Source: Crossiella sp. CA-258035 (GTDB taxonomy: Bacteria; Actinomycetota; Actinomycetes; Mycobacteriales; Pseudonocardiaceae). From it: a stretch of DNA of 64,000 bases. The stretch's first letter is position 1. Each line of letters starts with the position of its first letter. Made by a program: the position numbers and the translations under genes. Below the pieces are notes generated by a model. The model was not told the origin of the DNA, searched no databases, and saw nothing but the letters and a program-made list of their open reading frames with translations. The DNA lies in contig NZ_CP116413.1 in assembly GCF_030064675.1 (NCBI RefSeq), forward strand, positions 2,016,001 through 2,080,000, given 5' to 3'. Below are positions 25,795-36,191 of the stretch, piece after piece.

Positions 25795-26885
25795 AGGGCA
25801 TTCTCGTCGCGGCCGCGATCGCGCTGATGGTCTCCATCCTGCTCACCCCCTACCTGATCAAGGTCTTCTCCCGGCAGGGCTTCGGCCAGGAGATCAGGGA
25901 AGAGGGTCCCCAGCACCACCAGACCAAGCGCGGCACCCCCACCATGGGCGGTATCGCGATCCTGCTGGCCATGTGGGCCGGCTACGGGACCAGCCACCTG
26001 TTCGTCTACCTGACCAGGGGAGCGAACGAGCAGGTCGGCCCGACCGCCTCCGGCATCCTGGTGCTGTTCCTGACCACCGGCCTCGGCCTGGTCGGCTTCC
26101 TGGACGACTTCATCAAGATCCGCAAGGCCCGCAACCTGGGCCTGTCCGGCACCGCGAAGATCGTCGGCCAGGTGCTCACCGCGACCATCTTCGGCTACCT
26201 CGTCTTGCAGTTCCCGGACGCCAGCGACTACCACCTCACCCCTGCCTCGGTGAACCTGTCCTTCGTCCGGGACATCTCGATCATCTCCTTCGGCGCCATC
26301 GGGTTCATCATCTTCTGCAACCTGCTGGTGGCCGGCTGGTCCAACGCGGTCAACCTGACCGACGGCCTGGACGGCCTGGCCGCGGGCACCGCGGCGATGG
26401 TGCTGGGCACCTACGTGGTCATCTCGTTCTGGCAGTTCCGGCTGGACTGCTCCGAGCGCCTCAACCCGGCCTGCTACTACGTCCGCGACCCGCTGGACCT
26501 GGCGATCGTGGCCGCCGCGGCGATGGCCGGCTGCGTCGGCTTCCTCTGGTGGAACGCGGCCCCGGCCAAGATCTTCATGGGCGACACCGGCTCGCTGGCC
26601 CTCGGCGGCCTGGTCGCCGGTCTGGCCATCACCACCCGCACCGAGCTGCTGATGTTCGTGGTGGGCGGCCTGTTCGTGGTCGAGGTGCTCTCGGTCAGCC
26701 TGCAGATCATGGTCTTCCGCACCACCAAACGAAGACTGTTCCGGATGGCGCCGTTCCACCACCACTTCGAGCTGGCCGGCTGGGCGGAAACCACGGTGAT
26801 CATCAGGTTCTGGCTGATGGGCGGCATCTGCTGCATGATCGGCCTCGGCCTGTTCTACAGCGAGTGGCTGGCCTCGGGCGGATGA
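25791..26885 (+). CDS. mraY: Phospho-MurNAc-pentapeptide transferase MraY
   Basis: Polytopic membrane enzyme making lipid I from UDP-MurNAc-pentapeptide and undecaprenyl phosphate; 364 aa, about ten membrane segments. Conserved cytoplasmic motifs: [14 protein letters not shown] with the DD pair, [17 protein letters not shown] and the histidine loop [11 protein letters not shown] start within GTGA overlap; stop within ATGA of murD. A natural target of nucleoside antibiotics. Confidence 0.97.
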   Translation: MKGILVAAAIALMVSILLTPYLIKVFSRQGFGQEIREEGPQHHQTKRGTPTMGGIAILLAMWAGYGTSHLFVYLTRGANEQVGPTASGILVLFLTTGLGLVGFLDDFIKIRKARNLGLSGTAKIVGQVLTATIFGYLVLQFPDASDYHLTPASVNLSFVRDISIISFGAIGFIIFCNLLVAGWSNAVNLTDGLDGLAAGTAAMVLGTYVVISFWQFRLDCSERLNPACYYVRDPLDLAIVAAAAMAGCVGFLWWNAAPAKIFMGDTGSLALGGLVAGLAITTRTELLMFVVGGLFVVEVLSVSLQIMVFRTTKRRLFRMAPFHHHFELAGWAETTVIIRFWLMGGICCMIGLGLFYSEWLASGG

Positions 26886-28249
26886 GCCCGTCCCAGTTCA
26901 GCGGCGCCTCGGTCCTCGTCGCGGGGGCCGGGGTGTCCGGCCTGTCCGCCGCCCAGGCCCTGGCCGAGCTCGGCGCCAAGGTCACCGTCACCGACGGCAA
27001 CGAGGCCAGGCTGGCCGCGATCACCGAGCACCCTGCCGCGCTCGCGCTCACCGAGCCGCCGCCGGGCACCGACCTGGTGGTCACCAGCCCGGGCTGGCGG
27101 CCGGACACCCCGCTGCTGGCCGCGGCCGCCGCCGTGGGCATCGAGGTCATCGGCGAGGTCGAGCTGGCCTGGCGGCTGGACCAGGAGGCCCCGGACGGCC
27201 CGCGTGAATGGCTGGTGGTCACCGGCACCAACGGCAAGACCACCACCGTCGGCATGCTGGAACACATCCTGCGCGCGGCCGGCGCGGACGTGGTGGCCTG
27301 CGGCAACGTCGGGCTGCCGGTGGTGGACGCGGTCCGCGCTGGGCACCGGGTGCTCGCCGTGGAGCTGTCCAGCTTCCAGCTGCACTGGTCGCCCTCGGTG
27401 CGGCCCAGCGCGGGCGCGCTGCTCAACATCGCCGAGGACCACCTGGACTGGCACGGGTCCCTGGACGCCTACGCGGGCGCCAAGGCCGCGGTGCTCACCG
27501 GCAAGGTCGCCATCGGCAACCTGGACGACCCGATCGTGGCCGGGCTGCTGGCCGGGTGCCCGGCTCCGCGCAAGATCGGCGTCACCCTGGGCGAGCCGGA
27601 ACCCGGCCAGTTCGGCGTCTCCGGCGGCAACCTGGTGGACCGGGTGGACGAGGCCGTGCTCACCGAGGCCGCCGCGATCCGCCCGCCGGGACCGCCCGGC
27701 ATCGCGGACGCGCTCATCGCCGCCGCGCTGGCCCGCGCGCACGGCGTCCCCGCCGAGGCGGTGCGCACCGGACTGGCGAACTTCCAGCCGATCGCGCACC
27801 GGGCCAGCCCGGTCGCCGAGGTCAACGGTGTCCGCTACATCGACGACTCCAAGGCCACCAACCCGCACGCGGCCGCCTCCTCCCTGCACGCCCACGACCG
27901 GGTGATCTGGGTGGCCGGCGGCCTGCTCAAGGGCGCCTCGGTGGAGCAGCTGGTCGCCGAGGCCGCGCCCCGGCTGGCCGGTGTGGTGCTGATCGGCCAG
28001 GACCGGGAGGTGATCGCCGCCGCGCTGGCGCGACACGCCCCCGAGGTCCCCGTGCACACGGTGACGGAGGGGGACGATAAGGCCATGGTCTCGGTGGTGA
28101 GAGCGGCGAGCGCAATGGCACGACCGGGTGATGTTGTCCTACTGGCGCCCGCGGCTGCCTCGATGGACATGTTCACCGACTACACCCACCGGGGCCGCGC
28201 CTTCGCGCAGGCCGTGCGAGAGGTGCTCCAAGCTCCTGAGGCGGGGTGA
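26882..28249 (+). CDS. murD: UDP-MurNAc-L-Ala:D-Glu ligase MurD
   Basis: Adds D-glutamate to UDP-MurNAc-L-Ala; 455 aa. N-terminal Rossmann segment [16 protein letters not shown]-loop GTNGKTT (115-121), [10 protein letters not shown], and the C-terminal [11 protein letters not shown] motif. Start at the ATGA overlap with mraY rather than the longer open frame. Seven bases separate it from ftsW. Confidence 0.96.
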   Translation: MSPSQFSGASVLVAGAGVSGLSAAQALAELGAKVTVTDGNEARLAAITEHPAALALTEPPPGTDLVVTSPGWRPDTPLLAAAAAVGIEVIGEVELAWRLDQEAPDGPREWLVVTGTNGKTTTVGMLEHILRAAGADVVACGNVGLPVVDAVRAGHRVLAVELSSFQLHWSPSVRPSAGALLNIAEDHLDWHGSLDAYAGAKAAVLTGKVAIGNLDDPIVAGLLAGCPAPRKIGVTLGEPEPGQFGVSGGNLVDRVDEAVLTEAAAIRPPGPPGIADALIAAALARAHGVPAEAVRTGLANFQPIAHRASPVAEVNGVRYIDDSKATNPHAAASSLHAHDRVIWVAGGLLKGASVEQLVAEAAPRLAGVVLIGQDREVIAAALARHAPEVPVHTVTEGDDKAMVSVVRAASAMARPGDVVLLAPAAASMDMFTDYTHRGRAFAQAVREVLQAPEAG

Positions 28250-28256
28250 AGCCGGG

Positions 28257-29675
28257 ATGCCCCGACGGACCCGCCGGACCTCCCGGGTCTCCTGGCGCTC
28301 GGCGCTGACCGCCTGGCTGAGCAGGCCGCTGGCCGACTTCCACCTGGTGCTGGCGATCTTCGGCCTGCTCACCATCCTCGGCCTGGTCATGGTGCTGTCG
28401 GCCTCGATCCCGGACAGCCTGAACAAGTTCAACTCCGGCTACGTGATCTTCGGCAAGCAGCTGGCCTACGTGGTGGTCGGTCTGGTGCTGTTCTGGATCG
28501 CGCTGCGGCTGCCGGCCAGAACCCTGCGCCGGCTGAGCATCCCGGCCATGGTGGTCAGCCTGCTGCTGCTCATCCTGGTGCTGGTGCCGGGCATCGGCGC
28601 CGAGCTGAACAAGGCGCGCAGCTGGTTCAAGCTCGGCCCGCTGTCGTTCCAGCCGGTGGAACCGGCCAAGGTCGCGCTGGTGCTCTGGGGCGCGCACGTG
28701 CTGGCCACCAAACGCGCCATGCTGCACCAGTGGCGGCACCTGCTGGTGCCACTGGTGCCCGCGGCGCTGATGATGTTCGCCCTGCTCATGCTGCAACCCG
28801 ACCTCGGCTCCACCATCACCCTCGCGGTGATCGTGCTGTCCCTGCTGTGGTTCGCCGGCGCGCCGCTGCGGCTGTTCGGCGTGATCGCCCTCGGCGCGGT
28901 CACCGGCGCGATCGCGCTGGCCATGTCCGCGGCCTACCGGCTGGAACGCCTGACCTCCTTCTTCGACCCCACCGCGGACCCGACCGCCTCCTACCAGTCC
29001 ACGCAGGCGCTCTACGCCCTCGGCGACGGCGGCATCTTCGGGGTCGGCCTCGGCCAGGGCAAGGCCAAGTGGAGCTACCTGCCCAACGTGCACAACGACT
29101 TCATCTACGCGGTGATCGGCGAGGAGCTCGGCCTGATCGGCGCACTGCTGGTGCTGGTGCTCTTCGGCCTGCTCGCCTACGTCGGCCTGCGCATCTCCCA
29201 GCGCAACACCGACCCCTGGATCCGGCTGGTCTCGGCCACCCTCACGGTGTGGCTGGTGGCCCAGGCCGCGATCAACATCGGCTACGTGGTCGGCCTGCTC
29301 CCGGTCACCGGCCTGACCCTGCCGATGATCTCCTCCGGCGGCACCTCGGCCGCGGTGACCATGCTGGTCTTCGGCATCCTGGCCAACAACACCCGGCACG
29401 AGCCAGAGGCCGTGGCCGCGCTGCGCACCCTCGGCCCCGGCCGGGTCGGCAAGCTGCTCCGCCTGCCCGCCCCCGAGCCCTACCGGCCACCGGCCAAGCG
29501 CAAGCCGGTCCGCCCGTCCACCCCGCCCCGCCAGGCCGGCCGCCCGGTGCGCGCGGCCGCCCACCAGGCCGCCACGGCCCAGGACGACCGGCGGCGCACC
29601 AGGCGCAACACCGGCAGCCCCGATCCGCGGCGCAGAGCGGGATACCCGAACAGCCGGGAAGGCCGCATCCGCTGA
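28257..29675 (+). CDS. ftsW: SEDS glycosyltransferase FtsW
   Basis: Septal peptidoglycan polymerase of the SEDS family, 472 aa, with about ten membrane segments. Conserved: WFKLGPLSFQPVEPAK, YQSTQALYALGDGGIFGVGLG, and PTGLTLP-like VTGLTLPMISSGGTS near the C-terminal end. The last 70 or so residues are a basic Pro/Arg-rich cytoplasmic tail, typical of actinobacterial FtsW. ATG 28257 chosen; GCCGGG is a weak ribosome binding site, and translation may be coupled to murD seven bases before. Confidence 0.95.
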   Translation: MPRRTRRTSRVSWRSALTAWLSRPLADFHLVLAIFGLLTILGLVMVLSASIPDSLNKFNSGYVIFGKQLAYVVVGLVLFWIALRLPARTLRRLSIPAMVVSLLLLILVLVPGIGAELNKARSWFKLGPLSFQPVEPAKVALVLWGAHVLATKRAMLHQWRHLLVPLVPAALMMFALLMLQPDLGSTITLAVIVLSLLWFAGAPLRLFGVIALGAVTGAIALAMSAAYRLERLTSFFDPTADPTASYQSTQALYALGDGGIFGVGLGQGKAKWSYLPNVHNDFIYAVIGEELGLIGALLVLVLFGLLAYVGLRISQRNTDPWIRLVSATLTVWLVAQAAINIGYVVGLLPVTGLTLPMISSGGTSAAVTMLVFGILANNTRHEPEAVAALRTLGPGRVGKLLRLPAPEPYRPPAKRKPVRPSTPPRQAGRPVRAAAHQAATAQDDRRRTRRNTGSPDPRRRAGYPNSREGRIR

Positions 29676-29803
29676 TCGACACCGGCCATGGCACTGCGTA
29701 GCGCACCGGGCGCACGCAGTGTCACAGGCGGATTTTGTTACCCTCGCGGCCATCCGCACCCCCCATGTCGATGCCTGGGATACCGGGCTGGAGGACTTCC
29801 GCA

Positions 29804-30907
29804 GTGTCTGGTGAAACCGTCCGAAGTGGACCCTGTGTCGTCGTCGCCGGAGGCGGCACCGCCGGGCACATCGAGCCCGCGCTGGCCCTGGCCGACGCGG
29901 TGCGCCGGATCCGGCCCGATGTCAGGGTGATCGCACTGGGCACCGAGCGGGGCCTGGAGACCAAGATCGTGCCGGCCCGCGGCTACCAGCTGGAGTTGAT
30001 CCCGCCGGTGCCGATGCCGCGCAAGCCCACCCCCGAGCTGCTCCGGCTGCCGCTGAAGGTCAGGGACGCGGTCCGCCGCACCCGCGAGATCTTCGACCGG
30101 CACGGCGCGGACGTGGTGGTCGGCTTCGGCGGCTACGTGGCGCTGCCGGCCTACCTGGCCGCCCGCGGCCGGGTGCCGATCGTGGTGCACGAGGCCAACG
30201 CGCGCACCGGCCTGGCCAACAAGGTCGGCGCCCGCTTCGCCGCCGCGGTGGCCGCCGCGGTGCCCGGCAGCGGCCTGCCCGGCGCCAAGGTCATCGGCAT
30301 CCCGCTGCGCCAGTCCATCACCACCCTGGACCGGGCCGCGCTGCGCAACGAGGCCCGCCGGTTCTTCGGCCTGCACCCCACCGCCCCCTGCCTGCTGGTG
30401 GTCGGCGGCTCCCAGGGCGCGCGCTCGATCAACACCGCGGTCTCCGCATCGGCCGGGCAGTTCGCCGCCGCCGGCATCGGCGTGCTGCACGCGCACGGGC
30501 CCAAGAACACCGTGGCCGTGCAGCAGGTGCCGCACGCGCCCGCCTACGTGCCGGTGCCCTACCTGGAGCGGATGGACCTGGCCTACGCCGCCGCGGACGC
30601 GGTGCTCTGCCGCTCCGGCGCGATGACCGTGGCCGAGGTCTCCGCGCTCGGCCTGCCCGCGGTGTTCGTGCCGCTGCCGATCGGCAACGGCGAGCAGGCG
30701 CTCAACGCCAACCCGGTGGTGGACAACGGCGGCGGCCTGCTCATCCCGGACAGCGAGCTGACCGCGCAGCGGATCTCCGATCAGGTCATCCCGATGCTGC
30801 GGGACCCGGAGCGGCTGGCCAAGATGGGCGCGGCGGCCCAGTCCGGCGGACACCGCGAGGCCGACATGGTGCTGGCCCGCATGGTGCTGGACCAGGTGCG
30901 CCGGTGA
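29804..30907 (+). CDS. murG: Lipid II-forming N-acetylglucosaminyltransferase MurG
   Basis: Transfers GlcNAc from UDP-GlcNAc to lipid I at the inner membrane face; 367 aa GT-B (GT28). [15 protein letters not shown] near the N-terminus, [26 protein letters not shown] and the UDP-GlcNAc site [23 protein letters not shown] 29804 chosen because GGAGG stands 9 bases before it; the frame is open further up with no signal. The 128-base gap after ftsW is the largest inside murE-ftsQ. Coupled to murC by GTGA. Confidence 0.95.
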   Translation: MSGETVRSGPCVVVAGGGTAGHIEPALALADAVRRIRPDVRVIALGTERGLETKIVPARGYQLELIPPVPMPRKPTPELLRLPLKVRDAVRRTREIFDRHGADVVVGFGGYVALPAYLAARGRVPIVVHEANARTGLANKVGARFAAAVAAAVPGSGLPGAKVIGIPLRQSITTLDRAALRNEARRFFGLHPTAPCLLVVGGSQGARSINTAVSASAGQFAAAGIGVLHAHGPKNTVAVQQVPHAPAYVPVPYLERMDLAYAAADAVLCRSGAMTVAEVSALGLPAVFVPLPIGNGEQALNANPVVDNGGGLLIPDSELTAQRISDQVIPMLRDPERLAKMGAAAQSGGHREADMVLARMVLDQVRR

Positions 30908-32337
30908 GCGCCCCGGAGGTCGGCCCGCTGGACGAGCGCCTGGCCCGGACCCACCTGGTGGGCATCGGCGGCGCCGGGATGAGCGGCATCGCCCGGATCC
31001 TGCTGGCCCGCGGCGCGCGGGTGTCCGGCTCCGACGCCAAGGACTCGCCCACCGTGCTGGCCCTGCGCGCGCAGGGCGCGGAGATCAGCACCGGGCACCT
31101 GGCGGAGAACCTGGACCAGCTCGACGGCGGCCCGACCGCGGTGGTCGTCTCCACCGCGATCCGGCCGAGCAACCCGGAGCTGGCCGCGGCCCGGGAACGC
31201 GGCATCACCGTGCTGCGCCGGGCGGAGGCGCTGGGCGCGCTGATGGCCGGGCACCGGGTGGCCTGCATCGCGGGCACGCACGGCAAGACCTCGACCACCT
31301 CGATGCTCACCGTGGCCCTGCAGCACTGCCGGCTGGACCCCTCCTTCGCCATCGGCGGCGACCTCAACGACTCCGGCGCCAACGCCCACCACGGCAGCGG
31401 CGGCGCGTTCGTGGCCGAGGCCGACGAGTCCGACGGCTCGTTCCTGGTGTTCAGCCCCTCGGTCGCGGTGGTCACCAACGTGGAGGCCGACCACCTGGAC
31501 CACCACGGCACGGTCGAGGCCTACGTGGCGGTCTTCGACGAGTTCGTCACCCGGATCGAGCCCGGCGGCGTGCTGATCGCCAACGCCGACGACCCGGGCT
31601 CGGCCGCGCTGGCCGAGCGCGCCACCGCCCAGGGCGTGCGGGTGCTGCGCTACGGCCGCGCTGAGGGCGCGGACGCCCGCATCCTGGTGCACCGGCCCAC
31701 CGCGACCGGCGGCGAGGTGGACATCGAGCACAACGGCGAGCAGGTCACCGTCACGGTGGCCGTTCCCGGCGAGCACATGGCGGGCAACGCGGTCGCCGCG
31801 CTGCTGGCCGGGCTGGAGCTGGGCGCGCCGCTGGACGGCCTGCGCAACGGCCTGGCCGCCTTCGGTGGCGTCCGGCGGCGGTTCGAGTTCAAGGGCCAGG
31901 CTGCCGGGGTGCGGGTCTACGACGACTACGCCCACCACCCCACCGAGGTGGACGCCCAGCTGCGTGCCGCCCGGCCGGTGGTCGGTGGCACGGGCAGGCT
32001 GGTGGTGGTCTTCCAGCCGCACCTGTACTCGCGCACCAAGGCCTTCTGCGCCGAGTTCGCCCAGGCGCTGGCGCTGGCCGACGAGGTGGTGGTGCTCGAC
32101 GTCTACGGCGCCCGCGAGGAGCCCGAGCCCGGCGTGACCGGCGAGCTGGTGGCCGAGAGCGTGCCACTGCCGCAGGGCAGGGTGCACTACGAGTCCTCGA
32201 TCAGCCACGCGCCCAAGCTGGTGGCCGGCCTGGTCCAGGCCGGTGACCTGGTGATCACCATGGGCGCGGGCGATGTCACCATGCTCGGCCCGGAGATCCT
32301 CGGCGAGCTGGCCGGCGGCGAGGACGCCGGACGATGA
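30904..32337 (+). CDS. murC: UDP-MurNAc:L-alanine ligase MurC
   Basis: First amino-acid ligase of the peptidoglycan stem; 477 aa. N-terminal [16 protein letters not shown]-loop GTHGKTS (about 124-130), [10 protein letters not shown], and the C-terminal [11 protein letters not shown] motif. Overlaps murG by GTGA and ftsQ by ATGA. Confidence 0.97.
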   Translation: MSAPEVGPLDERLARTHLVGIGGAGMSGIARILLARGARVSGSDAKDSPTVLALRAQGAEISTGHLAENLDQLDGGPTAVVVSTAIRPSNPELAAARERGITVLRRAEALGALMAGHRVACIAGTHGKTSTTSMLTVALQHCRLDPSFAIGGDLNDSGANAHHGSGGAFVAEADESDGSFLVFSPSVAVVTNVEADHLDHHGTVEAYVAVFDEFVTRIEPGGVLIANADDPGSAALAERATAQGVRVLRYGRAEGADARILVHRPTATGGEVDIEHNGEQVTVTVAVPGEHMAGNAVAALLAGLELGAPLDGLRNGLAAFGGVRRRFEFKGQAAGVRVYDDYAHHPTEVDAQLRAARPVVGGTGRLVVVFQPHLYSRTKAFCAEFAQALALADEVVVLDVYGAREEPEPGVTGELVAESVPLPQGRVHYESSISHAPKLVAGLVQAGDLVITMGAGDVTMLGPEILGELAGGEDAGR

Positions 32338-33113
32338 GCGCGACGCCGCAGCGCGGCAAGCGGTACAGCGACCCCCGCAGGGCCGCCCGGCCGCGCCCGG
32401 CGTCCGTGCGGGGCCGCCGTCCGGCCGGGCGGCGGCGGGTGGCCAAGCTGCGCAGGCTGCTGCGGCCCTGGGTGCTGATGTCGGTGGTGACCGTGCTGGT
32501 CGGCCTCGGCTACCTGCTCTACTACACCGGGCTGTTCGCGGTCAGGGAGGTGCGGATCGACGGCCTCAAGGCGCTCAGCGCCGAGGAGATCCGCACCGCG
32601 GCCAACGTGCCGGAGGGCACCCCGCTGCTCCAGGTGGACACCGCCGAGGTGGCCGCCAGGATCGGCACCGTGCCCAGGGTGTTCACGGTGAACGTGGAGC
32701 GCTCCTTCCCGAGCAGCCTGGTGGTCACCGTGGACGAGCGCACCCCGGTCGGGGTGTTCAACGGCGCCGAGGGCCCGCAGCTGGTGGACGGCACCGGCCG
32801 GGCCTACGCCACCGTGCCCAAGCCGCCGGACGGCCTGCCGGTGGTCAAGGTGCGCAGCGCCGCGCCGGACGACCCGGCGGCCAAGGCGGCGGTGGACGTG
32901 CTGGCCGCGGTGCCGGACAAGCTCAAGCCGGAGGTGCTGGAGGTCTCCGCCGAGGTGCCCGGCGACGTCCGGTTGCAGCTCATCGGCGGCCGGGAGGTGC
33001 GCTGGGGCAGCACCGCCGACTCCGGCCGCAAGGCGCAGGTGCTGGAGCCGTTGCTGGGACGACCTGGGAAAATCTTCAACATCTCCAGCCCGGACCTGCC
33101 TACTGTCGTCTGA
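32334..33113 (+). CDS. ftsQ: Cell division protein FtsQ (POTRA)
   Basis: Bitopic divisome protein that, with DivIC/FtsL partners, regulates septal synthesis; 259 aa. Basic cytoplasmic N-terminus (about 40 residues, Arg-rich), one transmembrane helix ([20 protein letters not shown]), a POTRA domain starting [20 protein letters not shown], then the FtsQ beta domain with [18 protein letters not shown]. The stop shares one base with the next gene, which is not ftsZ but a DinB-like gene. Confidence 0.93.
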   Translation: MSATPQRGKRYSDPRRAARPRPASVRGRRPAGRRRVAKLRRLLRPWVLMSVVTVLVGLGYLLYYTGLFAVREVRIDGLKALSAEEIRTAANVPEGTPLLQVDTAEVAARIGTVPRVFTVNVERSFPSSLVVTVDERTPVGVFNGAEGPQLVDGTGRAYATVPKPPDGLPVVKVRSAAPDDPAAKAAVDVLAAVPDKLKPEVLEVSAEVPGDVRLQLIGGREVRWGSTADSGRKAQVLEPLLGRPGKIFNISSPDLPTVV

Positions 33114-33616
33114 TGACCGACACCCGTCCCGAACCGCCACTGGTCGCCGACGAGCGCGACACCCTGTGCGGCTTCCTGGACTTCCTGCGCGCCACCGTGG
33201 TCCTGAAGGCCACCGGACTGTCCGAAGTGGACGCCCGGAAACCGTTGATCCCCAGCTCACCGCTGATGACGGTGATCGGACTGGTCAACCACCTGCGCTG
33301 GGTGGAGTGGGCCTGGTTCAGCAACCGGGTGGACGACCAGCCCGGCGAACCGCCGTGGGCGGGCGAGGATCCGGACGCCGAGTTCCGGGTGCCCGCCGAG
33401 CAGACACTGGCCGATGTGCTGGCCGGGTACGAGCGGGAATGCGCGGTCAGCCGGGAGGTCCTGGCCCGAAAGGACCTGTCGGCGACATTCGCTCATCCGC
33501 GACTCGGTAACGTAAGCGTGCGCTGGGTGCTGACCCACATGATCGAGGAGACCGGACGCCATGCCGGTCATCTCGACCTCATTCGCGAGCTGCTCGACGG
33601 TGTGACCGGAGAGTGA
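33113..33616 (+). CDS. DinB-like (DUF664) four-helix-bundle protein
   Basis: 167 aa cytoplasmic protein of the DinB/YfiT-like superfamily, DUF664 type. It opens with ERDTLCGFLDFLRATVV, has the metal-ligand His in LVNHLRWVEWAW, and near the end HMIEETGRHAGHLDLIRE, which supplies further histidines of the usual three-His metal site. Relatives include thiol-dependent S-transferases (bacillithiol or mycothiol); the substrate is not predictable. It starts at TGATG on the ftsQ stop, so it is cotranslated with ftsQ. Its place between ftsQ and ftsZ is unusual. Confidence 0.82.
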   Translation: MTDTRPEPPLVADERDTLCGFLDFLRATVVLKATGLSEVDARKPLIPSSPLMTVIGLVNHLRWVEWAWFSNRVDDQPGEPPWAGEDPDAEFRVPAEQTLADVLAGYERECAVSREVLARKDLSATFAHPRLGNVSVRWVLTHMIEETGRHAGHLDLIRELLDGVTGE

Positions 33617-33735
33617 CGAAGGAGTGGGGGCGTGCCTACAAGTTTCCATCGTGGGTTACGTGTGCGGGTTCACTCGGCGTGGCTGCTGGACGGAGAACAC
33701 CGACGGTGCATAACGTCCCGTTCGATGGTCAGGGG

Positions 33736-33763
33736 TTGACATAACTCTCAACCGACAGTTGAG
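33736..33763 (+). promoter_or_regulatory. ftsZ upstream control region
   Basis: TTGACA (33736-33741) is followed by the inverted repeat CTCAAC / GTTGAG (33747-33752 and 33758-33763) with a 5-base centre. The 246-base gap before ftsZ is the first sizeable non-coding space in the cluster after murG and is the likely place of ftsZ promoters. No clear -10 goes with the TTGACA. Confidence 0.4.
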
Positions 33764-33862
33764 GCTGAGGGTTTCGAGACGGGGCTGGCGCCGGGTGGCG
33801 ACGGTCCAGACCCGCGAGCCACAGCACTGGAACACACAGCCACGATCAGGAAGGCGGACCCG

Positions 33863-35200
33863 ATGACGCCCCCGCACAACTACCTCGCGGTGATCAAGGT
33901 CGTCGGAATCGGCGGCGGCGGCGTGAACGCGGTGAACCGCATGATCGAGGTTGGGCTCAAGGGCGTCGAGTTCATCGCGGTGAACACCGACGCCCAGGCT
34001 TTGCTGATGTCAGACGCCGACGTGAAGCTCGACATCGGCCGTGAGCTGACCCGCGGTCTTGGCGCAGGCGCCAACCCCGAGGTCGGCCAGCGCGCCGCCG
34101 AGGACCACCGGGAAGAGATCGAAGAGGTCATCAAGGGCGCCGACATGGTCTTCGTGACCGCAGGCGAGGGCGGTGGCACGGGCACCGGCGGCGCGCCGGT
34201 GGTCGCCTCGATCGCCCGCAAGCTCGGCGCGCTGACCATCGGCGTGGTCACCCGCCCGTTCTCCTTCGAGGGCAAGCGGCGGGCCAAGCAGGCCGAGGAC
34301 GGCATCCAGGCGCTGCGCAACGAGTGCGACACCTTGATCGTCATCCCGAACGACCGGCTGCTGCAGCTGGGCGACATCGGCGTCAGCCTGATGGACGCCT
34401 TCCGCTCGGCCGATGAGGTGCTGCTCTCCGGTGTGCAGGGCATCACCGACCTGATCACCACCCCCGGTCTGATCAACCTGGACTTCGCCGACGTCAAGAG
34501 CGTCATGTCCGGCGCGGGCAGCGCGCTGATGGGCATCGGCTCGGCCAGGGGCGAGGGCCGCGCGGTGCAGGCCGCGGGCAAGGCGATCAACTCGCCACTG
34601 CTGGAAGCCTCGATGGAGGGCGCGCACGGCGTGCTGCTCTCGATCGCGGGTGGCTCGGACCTCGGCCTGTTCGAGATCAACGAGGCCGCCTCGCTGGTCC
34701 AGGAGGCCGCGCACCCCGAGGCCAACATCATCTTCGGTACGGTCATCGACGACTCGCTCGGCGACGAGGTCAGGGTCACCGTGATAGCCGCTGGGTTCGA
34801 CGGCGGCACGCCGACGCACAAGAAGCTGGAGCCCGCCCCGGTCAGCTCGCGGGCCCCGGTCGCCCCGGCCCAGGCCGGCCAGGTCGGCGGCAACCCCCAG
34901 CAGGCCGAGGAACCGCAGCAGGCGGCTCCCCAGCCCCAGCAGCAGACCTACCAGCCGGCTCCGCAGCCGCAGACCTACCAGCAGCCGCAGGCCCAGCCCG
35001 CGCCGCAGCCGGTCGTGCAGCAGCCCCCGGCCCCGCAGCCGCCGCAGGCCAACCCGATGAACCCGCTGCCGCCGCGCACCTCCGCCGGCCTGCCCCCGGT
35101 CAGCTCCGGCCTCGGCGGCAGCCTGCCGTCCCGCTCGGTCCCGATCACCGACGAGCCGGACGACGACGAGGTCGACGTCCCCCCCTTCATGCGCCGCTGA
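33863..35200 (+). CDS. ftsZ: Tubulin-like division GTPase FtsZ
   Basis: Polymerises into the Z-ring; 445 aa. GTPase core with [10 protein letters not shown], tubulin signature [11 protein letters not shown]7 loop region [11 protein letters not shown], then a Gln/Pro-rich intrinsically disordered linker of about 100 residues and the conserved C-terminal peptide VDVPPFMRR that binds SepF. The linker is longer than in mycobacteria. GGAAGGCGG precedes ATG 33863. Followed by a hairpin and the phased repeat array. Confidence 0.98.
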   Translation: MTPPHNYLAVIKVVGIGGGGVNAVNRMIEVGLKGVEFIAVNTDAQALLMSDADVKLDIGRELTRGLGAGANPEVGQRAAEDHREEIEEVIKGADMVFVTAGEGGGTGTGGAPVVASIARKLGALTIGVVTRPFSFEGKRRAKQAEDGIQALRNECDTLIVIPNDRLLQLGDIGVSLMDAFRSADEVLLSGVQGITDLITTPGLINLDFADVKSVMSGAGSALMGIGSARGEGRAVQAAGKAINSPLLEASMEGAHGVLLSIAGGSDLGLFEINEAASLVQEAAHPEANIIFGTVIDDSLGDEVRVTVIAAGFDGGTPTHKKLEPAPVSSRAPVAPAQAGQVGGNPQQAEEPQQAAPQPQQQTYQPAPQPQTYQQPQAQPAPQPVVQQPPAPQPPQANPMNPLPPRTSAGLPPVSSGLGGSLPSRSVPITDEPDDDEVDVPPFMRR

Positions 35201-35210
35201 CCCAAACCCC

Positions 35211-35444
35211 GCCAACACGCCGTGCCGCCCAGCGACACGGCGTGTTCGCGTTCCCGAGTGTTGGCCGATCTCGTACGCCGTGTTGGCCGTTGTGGCACCC
35301 GTGTTGGCCGATCTCGTACCCGGTGTTGGCCGAGGCCGCGCCAATCCGGCCAAGACCTTGTACGAGAACGGCCAACACCCCGTACGACTTCGGCCAACAC
35401 TCGGTGCGGGATCGGCCAACACGGGGTACCGGTTCGGCCAACAC
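35211..35444. repeat. Helically phased GCCAACAC array 2
   Basis: Non-coding gap between ftsZ and pgeF. Forward octamers at 35211, 35349 (degenerate, GCCAAGAC), 35371, 35393, 35415 and 35437. Reverse octamers at 35258, 35280, 35301 and 35323. Within each block the spacing is 21-22 bases. The extended unit is GGCCAACAC plus about 13 bases, often containing GTAC and ending in TC. The reverse block (35258-35330) can pair with the forward block (35349-35444) as one long imperfect hairpin. Same unit as the array at 5544. Confidence 0.85.
35214..35246 (+). terminator. ftsZ terminator hairpin
   Basis: AACACGCCGTG (35214-35224) pairs perfectly with 35236-35246 around an 11-base loop, 14 bases after the ftsZ stop. 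The left arm uses part of the first array octamer. Confidence 0.6.
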
Positions 35445-35466
35445 GGGGGTGGGGGGTGGGGTGGGG
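35445..35466 (+). other. G-quadruplex motif upstream of pgeF
   Basis: Four G-runs of 5, 6, 4 and 4 bases (35445-35449, 35451-35456, 35458-35461 and 35463-35466) separated by single T loops, on the coding strand 17 bases before the pgeF start. Single-base loops give the most stable parallel G4 type. The run sits where a -35 would be expected. Confidence 0.7.
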
Positions 35467-35471
35467 CGCGC

Positions 35472-35477
35472 TAACGT
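35472..35477 (+). promoter_or_regulatory. -10 element for leaderless pgeF
   Basis: TAACGT followed by exactly 6 bases and the GTG start of pgeF. No Shine-Dalgarno is present. Confidence 0.5.
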
Positions 35478-35483
35478 TCGGGC

Positions 35484-36191
35484 GTGCGCATTCGTCGGGT
35501 TATCACCACGCGGGCGGGCGGGGCTTCGCTTGCGCCGTACGAGTCCTTCAACCTCGGCGACCACGTCGGGGACGCGCCGGAGGCGGTGAGCGCGAACCGG
35601 AAGCGGCTGGCCGAGGGGATCGGGCTGACCGCGGACCGGCTGGTCTGGATGGAGCAGGTGCACGGGCGCACGGTCACCACCGTGGACGGGCCGAGCGACA
35701 CGCCTGCCGAGGCGACCGACGCGCTGGTCACCGCGCAACCCGGGCTGGCGCTGGTGGCGCTGACCGCGGACTGCGTGCCGGTGCTGCTCGGCGACGCCGA
35801 GGCCGGGGTGGTCGCCGCGGTGCACGCCGGCCGGGTGGGCGCCAGGGTGGGCGTGCTGCCCGCGGCGCTGCGCGCGATGGACGCGGCCGGCGCCCGGATC
35901 GACCGGGTGGAGGCGTTGCTCGGGCCCTCCGTGTGCGGGGAGTGCTACGAGGTGCCGCAGGCCATGCAGGACGACGTGGCCGCGCACCTGCCCGGCGCGG
36001 CCTGCAAGACGCGCAAGGGCACGCCGGGGCTGGACCTGCGGGCCGGGCTCTGGCAGCAGCTCGCCGACGCCGGGGTGGCCAAGGTCGGGCTGGACCCGCG
36101 CTGCACGGTGGAGGACAAGACCCTGTTCAGCCACCGGCGGGACGGTCATACCGGCCGGCTGGCCTCGGTGGTCTGGGTGGAGGCGGAATGA
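35484..36191 (+). CDS. pgeF: Peptidoglycan editing factor PgeF (YfiH/laccase-domain)
   Basis: 235 aa multicopper-polyphenol-oxidase-fold protein. Bacterial homologues act as purine nucleoside phosphorylase/deaminase, and as an amidase removing misincorporated L-Ser from UDP-MurNAc peptides. Zinc/catalytic site residues are visible: MEQVHG, TADCVPVLL and AVHAGRVG. GTG start with no ribosome binding site but a -10 six bases upstream, so probably leaderless and separately transcribed from ftsZ. ATGA overlap with yggS follows, as in mycobacteria. Confidence 0.92.
   Translation: MRIRRVITTRAGGASLAPYESFNLGDHVGDAPEAVSANRKRLAEGIGLTADRLVWMEQVHGRTVTTVDGPSDTPAEATDALVTAQPGLALVALTADCVPVLLGDAEAGVVAAVHAGRVGARVGVLPAALRAMDAAGARIDRVEALLGPSVCGECYEVPQAMQDDVAAHLPGAACKTRKGTPGLDLRAGLWQQLADAGVAKVGLDPRCTVEDKTLFSHRRDGHTGRLASVVWVEAE

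Noticed and set aside
24591-26765. 724-codon minus-strand ORF over murF and mraY
   Set aside because: Lies entirely antisense to two certain genes and has low-complexity Gly/Asp/His translation.
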